Shown in pieces: positions 25,666 through 33,368 of a stretch of DNA of 64,000 nucleotides. This DNA is from Opitutia bacterium (GTDB taxonomy: Bacteria > Verrucomicrobiota > Verrucomicrobiia > Opitutales > Opitutaceae). Position numbers and translations under genes: made by a program. The stretch is from NCBI GenBank assembly GCA_016187945.1, contig JACPIT010000004.1:1-64000 (forward strand), given 5' to 3'. Each line of letters starts with the position of its first letter. The stretch's first letter is position 1. Below the pieces are notes generated by a model, which saw only the letters and a list, made by a program, of their open reading frames with translations, did not search any database and was not told the origin of the DNA.

Positions 25666-26984
25666 GGCACGAGGATTTTCCTGAGCAGTTTGAAGGACTC
25701 CGCGCGGGGCGTGTGCTCATGCACGCGTTGGCGGAGGAAATTGCGGAGCGGCTCGTGGAGCGCGATGGACTGGTCGAGCGCGGCGTTCGCGCCTTTCTGG
25801 TAGGCGCCGATGGAGATGAGGTCTTCGTTTTTCCGGTAGAGCGCGAGGTGCTCGCGGGCTTTCGCCGCGAGGTCGACCTCGTCGGGCGTGCAGACGTCGC
25901 GCGTCAGACGGCTGACGGACTCGAGCACGTCGACGGCCGGGTAGTGATTGAAATGCGCGAGCGAGCGCGAGAGCACCAAGTGCCCGTCGAGGATGCCGCG
26001 CACGGCGTCGGCCACGGGCTCGTTCATGTCGTCGCCCTCGACGAGCACGGTGTAAAGCGCGGTGATCGCGCCGGACTCGCCGGCGCCGGAGCGCTCGAGC
26101 AGACGCGGGAGCAGCGCAAAAACCGATGGCGTGTAGCCGCGCGTCGCGGGCGGTTCGCCGATGGCGAGGCCGATCTCGCGTTGCGCCATCGCGAAACGCG
26201 TCACCGAGTCCATCATCAGCATGACGTTCTTGCCCTGGTCGCGATACGCCTCGGCGATCGATGTCGCCGTGAACGCAGCGCGCAGGCGCAGCGGCGCGGG
26301 CGTGTCGGAGGTGGCCACGACGACCACGGAGCGTTTCAGGCCCTCGGGGCCAAGATCCTTTTCGATAAACTCGCGGACTTCGCGACCGCGCTCACCCACC
26401 AGCGCGATGACGACCACGTCGGCCGAGCAGCCGCGCGCGATCATGCCGAGTAAAGTGGACTTACCGACGCCGGAGCCGGCGAAAATGCCGAGACGCTGGC
26501 CGCGTCCGATGGGCGTGAAAGTGTCGAGCACGCGCACGCCGGTCGTGAGCGGTTCGCGGATACGCTGGCGGCGCAGCGGATGCGGCGGCGTGGTGGCGCG
26601 ATCCGTGCGATCGACCGGCAGCAACCCGAGTTCGTCGAACGGACGACCGAGCGCATCGAGCACGCGACCGAGCAGTTCCGGGCCGGGGCGCGGCAGTGGC
26701 GGACGATCCGCCGCGGCGACTTCGCAACCGACGTGCAAGCCCGACGTGTCGCCGAGCGGCATGAGCAGCACGCGATGTTCGCGGAAGCCCACGACTTCGG
26801 CGCGCACCTCGAACTCCGTGCGCGGCGAGCGCACGAGGCAGAGTTCGCCGAGGCCGACGTTCGGGCCTTCGGACTCGATGATGAGACCAGCGACACCGGT
26901 GACCGCGCCGACGCGCTGCACCGCGGGCAGGTGTTTCACCTGCGTGCGGAGCACATCGACGAGCGGTGCGACGGTGGCGTTCAT
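25662..26984 (-). CDS. fliI: Flagellum-specific ATPase FliI
   Basis: 440 aa, F1-beta-like export ATPase. Walker A GIFAGSGVGKSTLLGM (about 162-177), the family motif VGERGREVREFIEKDLG, Walker B region NVMLMMDSVTRFAMAQREIG, and GEPPATRGYTPSVFALLPRL are all intact. It energises and times unfolding of export substrates at the gate. The ATG overlaps the stop of orf120 by 4 bases and its own stop overlaps fliJ. Confidence 0.97.
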   Translation of the reverse strand: MNATVAPLVDVLRTQVKHLPAVQRVGAVTGVAGLIIESEGPNVGLGELCLVRSPRTEFEVRAEVVGFREHRVLLMPLGDTSGLHVGCEVAAADRPPLPRPGPELLGRVLDALGRPFDELGLLPVDRTDRATTPPHPLRRQRIREPLTTGVRVLDTFTPIGRGQRLGIFAGSGVGKSTLLGMIARGCSADVVVIALVGERGREVREFIEKDLGPEGLKRSVVVVATSDTPAPLRLRAAFTATSIAEAYRDQGKNVMLMMDSVTRFAMAQREIGLAIGEPPATRGYTPSVFALLPRLLERSGAGESGAITALYTVLVEGDDMNEPVADAVRGILDGHLVLSRSLAHFNHYPAVDVLESVSRLTRDVCTPDEVDLAAKAREHLALYRKNEDLISIGAYQKGANAALDQSIALHEPLRNFLRQRVHEHTPRAESFKLLRKILVP

Positions 26985-27343
26985 GCGCAGTCATCCTCCA
27001 GCGTCATGTCACCGATAAGGTGACAAACCTCCGCGCCATAGCCGCGCGACTCACTCGGAGACTCCTCGTCGTTGTCACCTAATAGGTGACAAACCGGAGC
27101 GGCCGGGCGCGCGGTTTCGCGGGCGGCGGCGGCGGTGACGGCGGTGGTCGCGAGAGAAGGAAATCCGTTCGGGTAACCTAATAGGTTACCGTTCGCAGGG
27201 GCGCGGCTCGCGTTTTCACTCGGGAGCGCGCGCGAGGTGTAACCTATTAGGTTACACTCGCCGGCTTGTTCCCGAGTGAGGCGTGCGGAGGTGTAACCTA
27301 TTAGGTTACACTTCGCGGGGGCGGACTGTTCGCGGGGGGTCAT
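26981..27343 (-). CDS. Palindrome-built repeat protein between fliH and fliI (orf120)
   Basis: 120 aa. Its ATG overlaps the fliH stop (ATGA) and its stop overlaps the fliI ATG (ATGA), so it is embedded in the operon by translational coupling. The protein has five copies of a short repeat: KCNLIGYTS (11-19), ECNLIGYTS (29-37), GNLLGYPN (52-59), VCHLLGDND (84-92), VCHLIGDMT (106-114), separated by polar/Ala-rich linkers of 10-24 residues. Each repeat is encoded by an odd-length DNA palindrome (27007-27025, 27072-27092, 27172-27190, 27237-27257, 27291-27311). Codons CTA and ATA, otherwise rare here, are used in them. No known family was recognised; an 840-base overlapping frame in fliH is an artefact. 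The role could be in the protein, in RNA hairpins, or in DNA binding. Confidence 0.75.
   Translation of the reverse strand: MTPREQSAPAKCNLIGYTSARLTREQAGECNLIGYTSRALPSENASRAPANGNLLGYPNGFPSLATTAVTAAAARETARPAAPVCHLLGDNDEESPSESRGYGAEVCHLIGDMTLEDDCA
27007..27311. repeat. Array of five odd-length palindromes inside orf120
   Basis: The units on the + strand are TGTCACCGATAAGGTGACA (7-bp arms, 5-base centre), TTGTCACCTAATAGGTGACA plus one A (10-bp arms, 1-base centre), GGTAACCTAATAGGTTACC (9-bp arms, centre A), and two of GTGTAACCTATTAGGTTACA plus C (10-bp arms, centre T). Centres lie 66, 99, 66 and 54 bases apart. The outer arms vary while the core CCTAWTAGG is constant in four, and arms co-vary (GTCAC with GTGAC, GTAAC with GTTAC), which shows selection for self-complementarity. 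Confidence 0.9.
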
Positions 27344-27918
27344 GCGCCGGTGAGAGAGTGCGTGAGGGCGGCGAGCTTCGTTTCCTGGCGGGCGTCGGTG
27401 AGGCCGAAGCGCGAGCGGACGAGGCAATCGCCGGGTTTCAGCGTGGCGTCGGTGCGAACGACGAGGCGGGGGTAACGCGCCATCCACTCGGGATTGAGCG
27501 CGGTCAGGAGAGCGGCGTCCCGGACGCTGAGCGAGAGTTCGAGACCCTCGCGCTCGGGAAAAAGTTGTTCCAGGGCTTCGCGACAGAGGCGCTCGATCGT
27601 TTCGACGGGGGGCTCGAAGCCGGCGAGGAGGCGGTGCGCGATGTCGACCGCGAGGCCAGGGAGCGAATCGCGGAGTTGGGCGACGAGGGTGGGCTCGAGG
27701 ACGGAGAGTTTTTTCAGCACGCCGTCGCTGAGCTGCTCCATGTCGACGCGGAATTCGACCATCTGCTGGTCGGCGGCGGCGCGGGCGGAATCGACGCCGC
27801 GGCGGTAGGCTTCCTCGCACTTCGCCGCGACTTCCGTCTCGGTGTAGACGCGGCCCTGGCCGGGCAGCACGGCGGCGGCGAGCGGACGGTCGAAGGCGAT
27901 GAGCTTGGAGTAACCCAC
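27340..27918 (-). CDS. fliH: Flagellar assembly protein FliH
   Basis: 192 aa. The order fliG-fliH-fliI and the layout fit FliH: a short N-terminus, a helical middle with AKCEEAYRRGVDSARAAADQ (the AxxxGxxxA-like helix), then a globular C-terminus with LSLSVRDAALLTALNPEW and LKPGDCLVRSRFGLTDARQE, the latter a FliH/YscL-type GDCxVES-like motif. FliH regulates FliI and docks it to FliN. Conservation is moderate. The stop overlaps the ATG of orf120. Confidence 0.88.
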   Translation of the reverse strand: MGYSKLIAFDRPLAAAVLPGQGRVYTETEVAAKCEEAYRRGVDSARAAADQQMVEFRVDMEQLSDGVLKKLSVLEPTLVAQLRDSLPGLAVDIAHRLLAGFEPPVETIERLCREALEQLFPEREGLELSLSVRDAALLTALNPEWMARYPRLVVRTDATLKPGDCLVRSRFGLTDARQETKLAALTHSLTGA

Positions 27919-27920
27919 GG

Positions 27921-28151
27921 TCAGAATTTTCGATTTTGGATTCTCGATTTTTGATTGGCCGAAGGGCGGACGCGGCGGGCGGCGGACGGAACGATACTGC
28001 GGGCGGCAGGCGCGGTGGTCGCGACGCAGATGAACTCGAAGCGGCGCATGATGGCGTGGAGCGGCGCGGGGGCGGCGGTGAGGCGAGCGGCCTCCGCGCC
28101 GGGCGCGGCGGCGGACGGGATCGGCAGTTCGATGGAGGCGAGGGTCGGCAT
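27921..28151 (-). CDS. Possible small ORF in the fliG-fliH spacer
   Basis: 76-aa open frame starting 7 bp after the fliG stop (MPTLASIELPIPSAAAPGAE and on). The middle has HAIMRRFEFICVATTAPAAR. The last ~12 codons are read from a dispersed repeat made of GATTTTCGATTTTGG words. No homology was recognised. The tight spacing to fliG argues for a real cistron; the odd composition and repeat-derived end argue against. If it is not a gene, the 240-base gap is a spacer with a repeat only. Confidence 0.3.
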   Translation of the reverse strand: MPTLASIELPIPSAAAPGAEAARLTAAPAPLHAIMRRFEFICVATTAPAARSIVPSAARRVRPSANQKSRIQNRKF

Positions 28152-28158
28152 CGCGGGT

Positions 28159-29178
28159 TTACGCCACGAGGGCTTGCGATTCGGAATCGAGGGAAATCTG
28201 GCCTTCTTCTTCGAGGCGGCGGACGGCCTGAATGATGACGTCTTGCGCGGCTTCGACGTCCTTGAGGCGGACCGGCCCGAGGAGTTCGATCTCCTCCTTG
28301 AGCGATTCGGCGGCGCGCTTCGAGAGGCCGGCGTAGATTTTTTCGCGCAGCGCTTCGCTGGCGGATTTCATCGAGATGGCGAGGTTGCCGGAATCGACCT
28401 CACGCAACACGCGCTGGAGGTCGGCGGCGGCGAGGCGGTTGAGATCCTCGAAGCTGAAGAGCTTTTTGCGGATCGCCGCGCCGAGCGTGGCGTTGCGCTC
28501 TTCGATGCGCGCGAGCAGGTTCTTCGACATGTCCTTGTCGAGGGAGTTGAGCAGGCCGGCGACGGCGCGGACGCCGCCGCTGCGGTGGAAGGCCGGGCGG
28601 ACCTTCGAGTCGAAGTGTTTGCCGAGCGAGCGGACGATCTTGCTGACGAGGTCGAGCGAGGTGGACTCGATCGTGCCGAGGCGCTCGACGACTTCCTCGC
28701 GGAGATCGGGGCTGAGCAGCGCGAACACTTCGGCGGACTTCGCCGGTTCGAGATACGAGAGGACGAAGGAAATCGTCTGCGGCTGCTCGTGCTTGATGAG
28801 GTTGAAAATCTGGCGGCCTTCCATCTCGGCGATGTCGCTGATGACTTCGACGGAACTGCCGGCGACGGGGCCGACGCGGCCGATGATCGACTGGGCCTTG
28901 TAGTCGCCTTTGGCGATCTCGAGCGTGCGCTGCGCGAAGGGCAAACCGCCGAGTGCGGAGCCGACGCTCGACGCGACGACGGAGCTGAACTCCTCCATCG
29001 CCTGCTTCTGCGTCGCTTCCGGGATCATCGGGAACGTCGACATCTCGCGACAGAGCAGTTCGATTTCGGCGTCGTCGAATTGCTTCAACACTTCGGCGGC
29101 GGCCTCGGGACCGATGCAGATCAGAAACACGGCGAGTTTCTGCTGGCGGGTGAGCTTGGTGAAATCGATGTCGGCCAT
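28159..29178 (-). CDS. fliG: Flagellar motor switch protein FliG
   Basis: 339 aa from ATG 29178 (MADIDFTKLTRQQKLAVFLI); a longer frame upstream runs into repeats. The three FliG domains are visible: N (LAVFLICIGPEAAAEVLKQF), middle with the EHPQ-like motif KHEQPQTISFVLSYLEPAKS, and C-terminal torque domain with LFSFEDLNRLAAADLQRVLR and the charged torque helix. Key charged residues (for example RxxxR...D) lie in AISMKSASEALREKIYAGLS. FliG couples the stator to the MS ring. It is one of the more conserved genes of the cluster. Confidence 0.96.
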   Translation of the reverse strand: MADIDFTKLTRQQKLAVFLICIGPEAAAEVLKQFDDAEIELLCREMSTFPMIPEATQKQAMEEFSSVVASSVGSALGGLPFAQRTLEIAKGDYKAQSIIGRVGPVAGSSVEVISDIAEMEGRQIFNLIKHEQPQTISFVLSYLEPAKSAEVFALLSPDLREEVVERLGTIESTSLDLVSKIVRSLGKHFDSKVRPAFHRSGGVRAVAGLLNSLDKDMSKNLLARIEERNATLGAAIRKKLFSFEDLNRLAAADLQRVLREVDSGNLAISMKSASEALREKIYAGLSKRAAESLKEEIELLGPVRLKDVEAAQDVIIQAVRRLEEEGQISLDSESQALVA

Positions 29179-29197
29179 GGGCGGAGGAGCGAAGGGC

Positions 29198-29458
29198 TCA
29201 GAGCTGCGAGTTGAGAGCTGAGAGTTGAGCATCCGGAACCTGGAGCGCGCGGAGTCCGGGGGACGTCGAGCGCAGGACGATACCGGACTTGGCGCGGACG
29301 ACGCGGACGCGCGCGCGCACTTGCAGGCGCGCGCGATTCGAGACAGCGACAAGCGTCGGCCCTGCAGTCGCGGCCGCATCGGCGCCCGAGGCGCGGGCGC
29401 GCGATTTCGCCGGTCGGAGACCGGCGCTACTTTGACGCGACTGGGCGTTCTTGTTCAT
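29198..29458 (-). CDS. Possible small ORF in the fliF-fliG spacer
   Basis: 86-aa frame starting at ATG 29458, 2 bp after the fliF stop. The centre TLVAVSNRARLQVRARVRVV and RAKSGIVLRSTSPGLRA looks protein-like. The start region SSAGLRPAKSR is read from a palindrome at 29408-29430 and the end LSALNSQL from a GAGAGTTGAG repeat. No homology was recognised. The position directly after fliF suggests a cistron; both ends made of repeats suggest a spacer. Undecided. Confidence 0.3.
   Translation of the reverse strand: MNKNAQSRQSSAGLRPAKSRARASGADAAATAGPTLVAVSNRARLQVRARVRVVRAKSGIVLRSTSPGLRALQVPDAQLSALNSQL
29408..29430 (+). repeat. Half palindromic element, CGCCGGTCGGAGACCGGCG type
   Basis: A 19-base hairpin unit CGCCGGTCGGAGACCGGCG ends with CTAC. 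The same unit and its mirror pair occur at 46505-46598 upstream of a small gene. Confidence 0.75.
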
Positions 29459-29460
29459 CG

Positions 29461-31056
29461 TCAGTTCTTCGCGGATGGCGTGGCGACCCAGTCGCGGAGC
29501 GCGGTGCCGATGTTGGCGGGTTTCTGGCGGATGAGCTGGTTGAGCATCTCCGGGGTGATCGTGCTGCCGTTCTGGAGCTGGCGGGCGGCGATCTCGGGCG
29601 GCATGGCGAAGACTTCGACGGGGACGGTCTCGGGCTTCTGCTTCGAGAGGAGGCGGAGGAAAACGAGGAGCGCGATGCCGGCGCCGGCGACGGCGGCCCA
29701 ACGCGAGGCGACTTCGATCCAGCCCTGGACGCGCGTCTCGCTCTGGATGGCTTCGACGGTCTGCGAGATCGGCTCGGCGACGAAGGGGAGTTCCTGGAGC
29801 GCGACGATGGCGTCGAGTTCCTGGCCGGGGGCGGCTTTGAGGCCGAGGGCGTTGACGACGACCTGGCGCAGCGCGTTCAGCTCTTCAGGGGTGCGCTTTT
29901 GCTGTGTGGGCGGCGTGCCGACCGGTGAGCCGGCGGCGGGCGGCACGAGGCGCGGCGCGATCATCACGGAGGCGGTCACGTTTTTGATCGTGCCGGGATT
30001 GCGCGTGATGTTGGTCGTGGTGCGGTTGATCTCGTAAGCGGTGGTGCGGTTCTTGCGCGATTGCTCGGTGGAGTTGACGGGCTTGGCGGTCTCGGCGGCG
30101 ACGGTCTTCTCGGGGACGTTGGCGCTGACGCCGGTGGCGCCGCCATTCGTGCGCGTTTCGGAGGAGTTGGAGTTGTCCTCGGTGATCGTCTGCGAGCGGA
30201 CGACCTGACCGTCGGGGTCGAATTTTTCCTGCGTCTGCGTGGTCGCTTCGGTGTCGATGTCGGCGGAGACGCGGACGACGGCGCTGCCGGGGCCGATGAC
30301 GGCGGCGAGCATCGTCTCGACTTTGCGCGAGAGGTAATCCTCGACTTGCTGCTTGTAGCGCATCTGCGAGGAGGCGTTGCCGAGGGTCGGGTCTTGCTTG
30401 AGCTCTTCGGAGAGAACGCGGCCGCGGTTGTCGACGACGGCGACTTGGTCGGGCGTGAGGCCTTGGACGGCGTTGGCGACGAGGTGGCGGACGGCGTTGA
30501 CCTGATCGGTCTCAAGGCGGCCGCCGCCCATGTCGACGAACACGGAGGCGGTCGAGCGCACGCCTTGCTCGGTGAGGAGGAGGCGGTTTTCCGGCTGCAC
30601 GATCATGACGCGCGCGGCGCGGACGCCCTGGAGCTGCGTGATGGTGCGGGCGAGCTCGCCCTGGATGGCGCGGAGGTAATTCGTGCGCTGGACGAAGTCG
30701 GAGAGGCCGAACTGGCCTTTGTCGAAAATCTCAAAACCGACGCCGTCGCCGCTCGGCAGGCCTTTCGCGGCGAGATCCATGCGGAGCTTGTAGACCTGAT
30801 CGGACGGCACCTGCACGGCGGTGCCGCCGGCGCTGACTTGGTAGGGGATGTTGCGCGTCTGGAGTTCGCCGATGATCGCGGTGGCGTCTTTCTCGGCGAG
30901 GCGCGCGTAGAGGAGCTGGTAATCGGGCCGGCGCGACCACATCACGAGCGCGATCATGCCGGCGACGACGGCGACGGTCGCGACGAGGAGCGAGACGCGC
31001 TGGTTGAGGCCAAGCTGTTGCCAGAGGGCGAGCAGGGAGGCGGCGAAGTTTTTCAT
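29461..31056 (-). CDS. fliF: Flagellar MS-ring protein FliF
   Basis: 531 aa with two membrane spans (VSLLVATVAVVAGMIALVMW near 20-40, and WAAVAGAGIALLVFLRLLS near 440-460). The ring-building motif segments are visible: LYARLAEKDATAIIGELQTR, FGLSDFVQRTNYLRAIQGEL, LARTITQLQGVRAARVMIVQ. A Gly/Asn/Ser-rich periplasmic loop contains NSSETRTNGGATG. The C-terminal FliG-binding tail has RQLQNGSTITPEMLNQLIRQ. It founds the basal body. The last stretch ends at TGA 29461. Confidence 0.95.
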   Translation of the reverse strand: MKNFAASLLALWQQLGLNQRVSLLVATVAVVAGMIALVMWSRRPDYQLLYARLAEKDATAIIGELQTRNIPYQVSAGGTAVQVPSDQVYKLRMDLAAKGLPSGDGVGFEIFDKGQFGLSDFVQRTNYLRAIQGELARTITQLQGVRAARVMIVQPENRLLLTEQGVRSTASVFVDMGGGRLETDQVNAVRHLVANAVQGLTPDQVAVVDNRGRVLSEELKQDPTLGNASSQMRYKQQVEDYLSRKVETMLAAVIGPGSAVVRVSADIDTEATTQTQEKFDPDGQVVRSQTITEDNSNSSETRTNGGATGVSANVPEKTVAAETAKPVNSTEQSRKNRTTAYEINRTTTNITRNPGTIKNVTASVMIAPRLVPPAAGSPVGTPPTQQKRTPEELNALRQVVVNALGLKAAPGQELDAIVALQELPFVAEPISQTVEAIQSETRVQGWIEVASRWAAVAGAGIALLVFLRLLSKQKPETVPVEVFAMPPEIAARQLQNGSTITPEMLNQLIRQKPANIGTALRDWVATPSAKN

Positions 31057-31140
31057 GCGGCGTTAGGCGCGAGAGCGGGACGGAGCGCGGAAGGAAAAAG
31101 AGTAAGATGAAGAGGAAAGAGAAAGATCCGGGCGCGGGGC
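31057..31140. other. fliE-fliF spacer
   Basis: 84 bases, purine-rich on the + strand (AGGAAAAAGAGTAAGATGAA). No gene or hairpin was identified. Confidence 0.4.
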
Positions 31141-31497
31141 TCACACCTGCATGCGCATCAGTTCCTGGTAGGATTCGACGAGCTTGTTGCGCACCTCGAC
31201 CATGAGGGAGAACGCGACGCCGGCTTCCTGCATGGCGATGACGGATTGGTGGAGCTGGTCGGTCTCGCCGAGGAGGACTTTTTGGGTGAGTTCGTTGGCC
31301 TGGGTCTGCTTCGCCTCGACGGTGCCGACGAGGCCGTTGAGCATGTCGTTGAAACCGTTGGCGGCCGGCGCGGCGGTGCGCATGCCGTCGGGCAGTGCGG
31401 CGAGGGCGGCGCTGGCGGCCTGCTTCTCGCGCAGCGCGTCGGCGCGCGCCATGGCTTGAGGGACGAGGGAGGAGTAGACGGAGCCGACGGGCGACAT
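31141..31497 (-). CDS. fliE: Flagellar hook-basal body protein FliE
   Basis: 118 aa. The C-terminal half is typical: FNDMLNGLVGTVEAKQTQAN, VLLGETDQLHQSVIAMQEAG, VAFSLMVEVRNKLVESYQEL ending MRMQV, the FliE signature. FliE joins the MS ring to the rod and is exported first. The order flgB-flgC-fliE-fliF is the standard. It starts 7 bp after the flgC stop. Confidence 0.95.
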   Translation of the reverse strand: MSPVGSVYSSLVPQAMARADALREKQAASAALAALPDGMRTAAPAANGFNDMLNGLVGTVEAKQTQANELTQKVLLGETDQLHQSVIAMQEAGVAFSLMVEVRNKLVESYQELMRMQV

Positions 31498-31504
31498 GGG
31501 GAAA

Positions 31505-31918
31505 TTACTTGCCGATCTCGAGGGTCTTCATCGCGAGGTTGCGCGAGTTTTTGGCGACGGAGAGGTTGGCCTCGTAGGCGCGGGAGGCGGTGATGAGGTC
31601 GACCATTTCGTAGGCGAGGTTGACGTTCGGCATCGTGACGAGGCCGTCGGCGCCGGCATCGGGGTGCTGCGGGTTGTAGACCTGCTGGCCGGGCGTCTTG
31701 TCGTTGGCGATGCCGCCGACGCGCACGGTGGTGAGCGAGGCCCCGCCGGTGCGTTTCACGAGTTCGGTCTCAAAAGAAACGATCTGGCGCCGGTAGGGGC
31801 CGCCCTCGGCGGTGCGGGTCGTCTGCGCGTTGGCGATGTTTTGCGCGACGATATCGAGGCGCATCTTCTGCGCCGCGAGCGCGCCGGAGGTGACGTCGAT
31901 GCCGGGGATGAGATTCAT
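31505..31918 (-). CDS. flgC: Flagellar basal-body rod protein FlgC
   Basis: 137 aa. N-terminal rod motif (IDVTSGALAAQKMRLDIVAQ then NIANAQTTRTAEGGPYRRQI) and the C-terminal NVNLAYEMVDLITASRAYEA with NLSVAKNSRNLAMKTLEIGK, both diagnostic of FlgC. It forms the proximal rod with FlgB, FlgF and FliE. The start is 11 bp after the flgB stop. Confidence 0.96.
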   Translation of the reverse strand: MNLIPGIDVTSGALAAQKMRLDIVAQNIANAQTTRTAEGGPYRRQIVSFETELVKRTGGASLTTVRVGGIANDKTPGQQVYNPQHPDAGADGLVTMPNVNLAYEMVDLITASRAYEANLSVAKNSRNLAMKTLEIGK

Positions 31919-31929
31919 GCGTCAGCGGG

Positions 31930-32313
31930 TCAGACGGAGCGGCCGGTGATGGCGAGCTTCAGTTGCTTGATGTTCTTGGAGAGCACCTCGGTGAGAAATT
32001 CGTATTCCGCGGCGTTTTTGTTCATCGCGAGCAGTTCGTGCTCGATCTCGACCGTGTTGCCGTCGGGGCGGACGGTGCGCGCGTGGGTGTCTTCGACGAG
32101 CTTGGGCTTCAACTCCGTGGCGCGATCGGCGTCGCCGGTGCGGACGCTGGCTTTGAGTTGCTCGGCGAAGTCCGTGGCGACGTCGAGGCGGCGGTAGCCG
32201 GGCGTCTCGGCGTTGGCGATGTTCGCGGCGATGGCTTCCTGGCGCAGGGCGGCCGCATCGAGGAGTTTCCGGGCCACTTGGTAATTACCGGACTGGAAGA
32301 TGGGGTCGACCAT
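31930..32313 (-). CDS. flgB: Flagellar basal-body rod protein FlgB
   Basis: 127 aa from ATG 32313 (MVDPIFQSGNYQVARKLLDA); an in-frame start 8 codons earlier would add non-conserved residues. The rod signature ALRQEAIAANIANAETPGYR and the C-terminal ELLAMNKNAAEYEFLTEVLS with KNIKQLKLAITGRSV are typical. It is the first gene of the minus-strand flagellar run, next to the divergent che genes. Confidence 0.95.
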   Translation of the reverse strand: MVDPIFQSGNYQVARKLLDAAALRQEAIAANIANAETPGYRRLDVATDFAEQLKASVRTGDADRATELKPKLVEDTHARTVRPDGNTVEIEHELLAMNKNAAEYEFLTEVLSKNIKQLKLAITGRSV

Positions 32314-32536
32314 GCCCCGTGCGTAAACACGGCGCATGCCAGCGCGCGCCGCGCCCGCCCAAGCTCCGAGCTTTCAGCGAAATAAAGAAAATCTCCGCGC
32401 GCACTCCCCTCGCCCGCTCCGGCGCGTCGCGGCGACCGGCAGATTTTTCCCGCCGCCGCCGTTCGCCGAAAAACAATTTTCATCGGCCGCCGCTTCAGCG
32501 TCGCCGGATTGCGCCGATGATTGAGGGCAATTCCTC
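32314..32536. promoter_or_regulatory. Divergent promoter region between flgB and cheR
   Basis: 223 bases between two divergently read operons, so promoters for both must lie here or the flgB start is read from inside it. An AT-richer patch (GCGAAATAAAGAAAATCTCC near 32378-32397) is visible. A GCCGATGA word at about 32513 resembles a sigma-28 -10 element (GCCGATAA), but no TAAA was found at the right distance. No operator was identified. Confidence 0.4.
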
Positions 32537-33367
32537 ATGAGGGACAGTGAGTTCGAGTTCATCCGCACCTTAGTTTACGAACACAGTCGCATCCAGCTCG
32601 GTCCCGATAAACGGGAGCTGGTGGCGGCTCGTCTCGGCAAACGACTGCGTGCGACCAAGACCGAGTCCATCGGTCACTACTGCGAGCTGCTCAAAAACGG
32701 CAACGCGGACGACGAACTCGCGCACCTCATCGACGCGATCTCGACGAACCATACGTTCTTCTTCCGCGAGAACGCGCATTTCGATTTCCTCCGCCAGCAA
32801 ATCGTCCCCGAGATGCTCGCGCGGCACCGCACCGAGCGCTGGCCGCAATTCTACGTCTGGAGCGCCGCGAGCTCCTCCGGCGAGGAGCCCTACTCCATCG
32901 CCATGACGCTCTCCGAAGCCCTGCCCCGCAGCAGCGGCTGGAACTGGCGCATCGAGGCCACCGACATCTCGCACCGCATCCTCGAAAAAGCGCGCAACGG
33001 CATCTACCGCGACGACGTCGTCGCCAAACTCCCGCCCGCCGCGATCAAGGCCTACTTCCAGCGCGGCGTCGGCCCGCAGGAAGGCAACTACCGCGTCCGC
33101 GCCGAGCTGCGGGCGATGGTTTCCTATCACCACCTCAACCTCCTCGAAGGCGAGCCGCCTTTCCGCGAGCCGTTCCAGGTGATCTTTTGCCGGAACGTCA
33201 TGATCTATTTCGACCGTCCCACGCAGGAAGAACTCGTCAACAAACTCACTCGCCGCCTCGTGCCCGGCGGTTATTTGCTCGTCGGCCACAGCGAAAGCCT
33301 CACGGGCATCCACCACTCGCTCCAGCTCGTGAAGCCCGCGATCTACCGTCGCCCGCTCCATCCCTGA
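32537..33367 (+). CDS. cheR: Chemotaxis protein methyltransferase CheR
   Basis: 276 aa. An N-terminal all-helical CheR_N domain (about 1-75) is followed by the SAM-binding domain: FLRQQIVPEMLARHRTERWP, FYVWSAASSSGEEPYSIAMT, FQVIFCRNVMIYFDRPTQEE and PGGYLLVGHSESLTGIHHSL. These are the standard CheR motifs. It methylates glutamates of chemoreceptors using SAM. cheB follows after 1 bp. No chemoreceptor, CheA, CheW or CheY gene is in the window. Confidence 0.96.
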   Translation: MRDSEFEFIRTLVYEHSRIQLGPDKRELVAARLGKRLRATKTESIGHYCELLKNGNADDELAHLIDAISTNHTFFFRENAHFDFLRQQIVPEMLARHRTERWPQFYVWSAASSSGEEPYSIAMTLSEALPRSSGWNWRIEATDISHRILEKARNGIYRDDVVAKLPPAAIKAYFQRGVGPQEGNYRVRAELRAMVSYHHLNLLEGEPPFREPFQVIFCRNVMIYFDRPTQEELVNKLTRRLVPGGYLLVGHSESLTGIHHSLQLVKPAIYRRPLHP

Positions 33368-33368
33368 C

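Noticed and set aside
27007-27311. CRISPR array
   Set aside because: Repeats are 19-21 bases, fully palindromic, irregularly spaced (54-99 bases between centres), and lie in a coding frame; no cas genes nearby.
26981-27820. 279-aa frame overlapping most of fliH
   Set aside because: Only the last 120 codons from ATG 27343 make sense; the rest is an alternative frame of fliH rich in Arg and Pro.
32500-32536. Sigma-28 promoter before cheR
   Set aside because: A GCCGATGA word resembles the -10 element, but the TAAA -35 element at 15-16 bp spacing is missing.
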